A DNA stretch of 64,000 bases from Lonicera japonica. Its lineage: Eukaryota > Streptophyta > Magnoliopsida > Dipsacales > Caprifoliaceae. The stretch is taken from positions 26,653,736-26,717,735 of the forward strand of contig CM038469.1 in assembly GCA_021464415.1 (NCBI GenBank), in the 5' to 3' direction. Under the pieces are notes generated by a model. That model was not told the origin of the DNA, searched no databases, and saw nothing but the letters and a program-made list of their open reading frames with translations. Position 1 is the stretch's first letter. Each line of letters starts with the position of its first letter. Below, one piece after another: positions 62,051-64,000 of this stretch. Made by a program: the position numbers and the translations under genes.

Positions 62051-62099
62051 TGATTATTTATGGTCTTTGATAAGGACCTTGGGCCTTGGGGCTTTGGGC

Positions 62100-62569
62100 T
62101 TCTTTGAAATTTCCAATATTTTTGCTTTTTAATTGTTTTATCAGTTAAGTTAAATTCGTTTTTTTACATAAGCATTTGACCGTGTCTTTTGAGACGTTGG
62201 GAAGGTTGCGCCTTCTGCATAACACAATTCTATCCCAAGTCTATTCCGTTGCACGTATACATAGCAATAACTCGATGAGAAATATATACACAAAAACAGT
62301 CTTCTTCTTCTATGTTTTTCTTTTTCTTCGCTGTTTTCTTATTATAATTTTGGAGTACTTGAGAGTTCCATTAGGGTTCTACAGTTGCTGGTAGTATCCC
62401 TAAGGTCGTTAAATCTTGGGAGGTGTATGCTCTTGAAGGCTGACAGCATCAATTTCAGCGGGCAATTTTCACCTTAGGAAATTGTGTTTGCACAAGTCTC
62501 GACCGATAAGTTTTTCTCTATTTTGTATTTCCGTTTTCCACAGTAGAATAATCAATATAATTTCTAACA
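62100..62569 (+). repeat. Probable copia LTR 3' part
   Basis: The region with TTTTGAGACGTTGGGAAGG, GCGCCTTCTGCATAACACA, GGGCAATTTTCACCTTAGGAAATTG and the end TTTCTAACA resembles the 3' portion of a known type of copia LTR. It probably closes the remnant at 61449-61730. Its start is not resolved. Confidence 0.45.
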
Positions 62570-62988
62570 ATTAGTGCTTTATTGAAGTGTGATATTAAGG
62601 AAGGGAAATACTCTGAATAAGACTGAGACATGCATACTCCTACAAGGTACGGGTCACATGTACCCTAAAGGACTCAATTAAGTGGAACTCGCTGTGAGGC
62701 TGCGACCTTGAGAATTTGGCTATTCTTTAAAAGCTTTCACGAGAATCAAAATAGTGTGCATAACCATTAATAACGCAAACCCGCAAAACCAAGTCTTTGT
62801 AAATATTATGTGTGTGACATGTTGAAGTTTTGATCAAAGGGTCGAGTTCCAGACGTAGTTCACTTAGGACCCTAAGATGGATAATGTTAACACTAAGTGT
62901 AGTTCCAAGTCCACAAGACTACTACACTGAATACATAATATTTTCTTGCCCGCTTATTTATTTTAAAGTTTTAAAACTTGTGGGGGAT
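62570..62988 (+). repeat. Copia 3' untranslated internal region
   Basis: Phrases such as ACTCCTACAAGGTACGGGTC, GTGGAACTCGCTGTGAGGC, GGGTCGAGTTCCAGACGTAG and the purine tract TTGTGGGGGAT (62979-62988) are those found between pol and 3' LTR in a common plant copia group. Pol itself is absent. Confidence 0.5.
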
Positions 62989-63480
62989 TGTTGGAATAAT
63001 ATTAATAAAAGTTTTAAACTTTTCAGATAAATTCAAATTTAAATTTTTTAACCCCATGAGCTTTATTGATATTTTTTTTGTGATTTAAATTGTCATCAAA
63101 TTCTCATTCATGGAGTGCCTTAACATGGGGTTGATAATTCCCATGAATTAAACTACTACATAAGCTTATAAATAGAAGGCTTCTCTACACATTTGGACAC
63201 ACACATCTCTTAACACTTTCTACATCTTATACATATGCTCCACATTCTATATAGTTTATCTATATACATATATTGTGTTTTTGGGTAGCTAGATTATAAG
63301 ACTTGGTTATAGTCTTCTTGTTGACTCCCTGGTAATAGACACCAGCCGCGAGTTTTTTGGGGTTGTATTTTGGAATATCTGTAAACCGCCAGTACCTGCA
63401 CATAATTAAGGAGGCTACAAAGGTTTTAGGACAGCGTCTTAACACCCCTCTCCTTCATAGGCCAGCCAATTCTTTCCCTT
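62989..63480 (+). repeat. Copia LTR, right border uncertain
   Basis: It starts TGTTGGAATAAT after the polypurine tract. TATAAATA at 63167-63174 and CATTTGGACACACACATC after it form a likely promoter and leader. The end is not clear; 63480 is approximate. Confidence 0.55.
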
Positions 63481-64000
63481 CCTTATTTTAGCTTTTCTTA
63501 TATTACATGTTTAAATATATATATTTTTTGATGCCTAAATAATTTCCTATAAAAGTTAAAACTTTGCTCTAATTTGGCTTTATTTTGCAATAGAAAATGT
63601 AGCCAATTTGCTGCACTTTGGTACTTTCTCCGTTAACTCCTTTATCACCATAGGAGGATTCTATGAAAAGGGTAATAGATGTGAAAATTAGAGACCTCTA
63701 GGGTTCCACTACGTATTAGGGAATTGACTACATTGGTTGAACGTGCGTGCGTACCTATCGCCGTTTAATTTAGCCTAACTAGGATTACAACACAACTAAT
63801 TTGTAATTAGTATTTGGCTTGTACATATTTAATGACATGATTCCTTGTAGGTTTAGGTCTTCTCCCAGTGACTAGTGTTAACTGTTTTTTACAAAAAAGA
63901 AATCCGTGTAACACACAAATATACATTAAACAATCAAATAATGCAAAACATGAAACACTGTACCCCGTTTAGTTGAGTTTTTGAGTTTTTTTGTTGGAAA
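63481..64000. other. AT-rich end of window
   Basis: I see no gene or element here. Confidence 0.4.

Noticed and set aside
1..64000. CRISPR arrays, operons or bacterial features
   Set aside because: Spliced gene structure, plant retroelements and plant 5S-like sequence show nuclear plant DNA; repeated palindromes lie within LTRs and lack spacer-repeat regularity.

Overview
The window is nuclear DNA of a flowering plant, most likely a dicot. It is AT-rich, full of LTR retrotransposons, LINEs and MITEs, and its only clear host gene has many short exons with GT-AG introns. The species cannot be named from the sequence.

Bases 1-6105 hold the 3' three quarters of an endogenous pararetrovirus (Caulimoviridae): a movement/capsid polyprotein open at the window edge, a zinc knuckle-protease-RT-RNase H reading frame, a C-terminal frame, and a TATA promoter. 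Bases 6106-7028 are a Cassandra-type TRIM whose LTRs carry 5S rRNA-like sequence. Bases 7029-15660 are an antisense Tat-type Ty3/gypsy element with two RNase H domains, a PBS and a 1.56 kb LTR; its 3' end is lost. A Ty1/copia remnant follows (15661-about 17180), then a decayed frame, then a 1.64 kb solo LTR (18495-20133) with a perfect 5-bp duplication.

Bases 21312-58220 form one host gene on the plus strand. I assembled 17 exons by hand (1536 nt, 511 codons plus stop) with consistent phase and canonical splice sites throughout. The product is a divergent ROOT HAIR DEFECTIVE 3 / Sey1 / atlastin-like GTPase: P-loop GPQSSGKST, DLEG, and RD at the G4 position. It matches the family only through the GTPase domain and the first part of the helical stalk. 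It then ends in a 67-residue Gly/Ala-rich hydrophobic tail instead of the usual long stalk and TM hairpin. About 96 percent of the gene is intron, and the introns hold a copia element, several LTR remnants, two related antisense LINEs (one with an 18-bp target duplication), MULE, hAT and PIF MITEs, a gypsy gag-PBS-LTR remnant and a probable PORR-domain gene fragment.

Downstream (58221-64000) are a foldback MITE, a 2.04 kb solo gypsy LTR with perfect AGCTA duplications (a truncated inverted relative lies in intron 4), a copia RNase H remnant with its LTR, and the 3' UTR and LTR of another copia element. A recurring pattern is that five unrelated LTR families here each carry an array of short, family-specific palindromes or hairpins.
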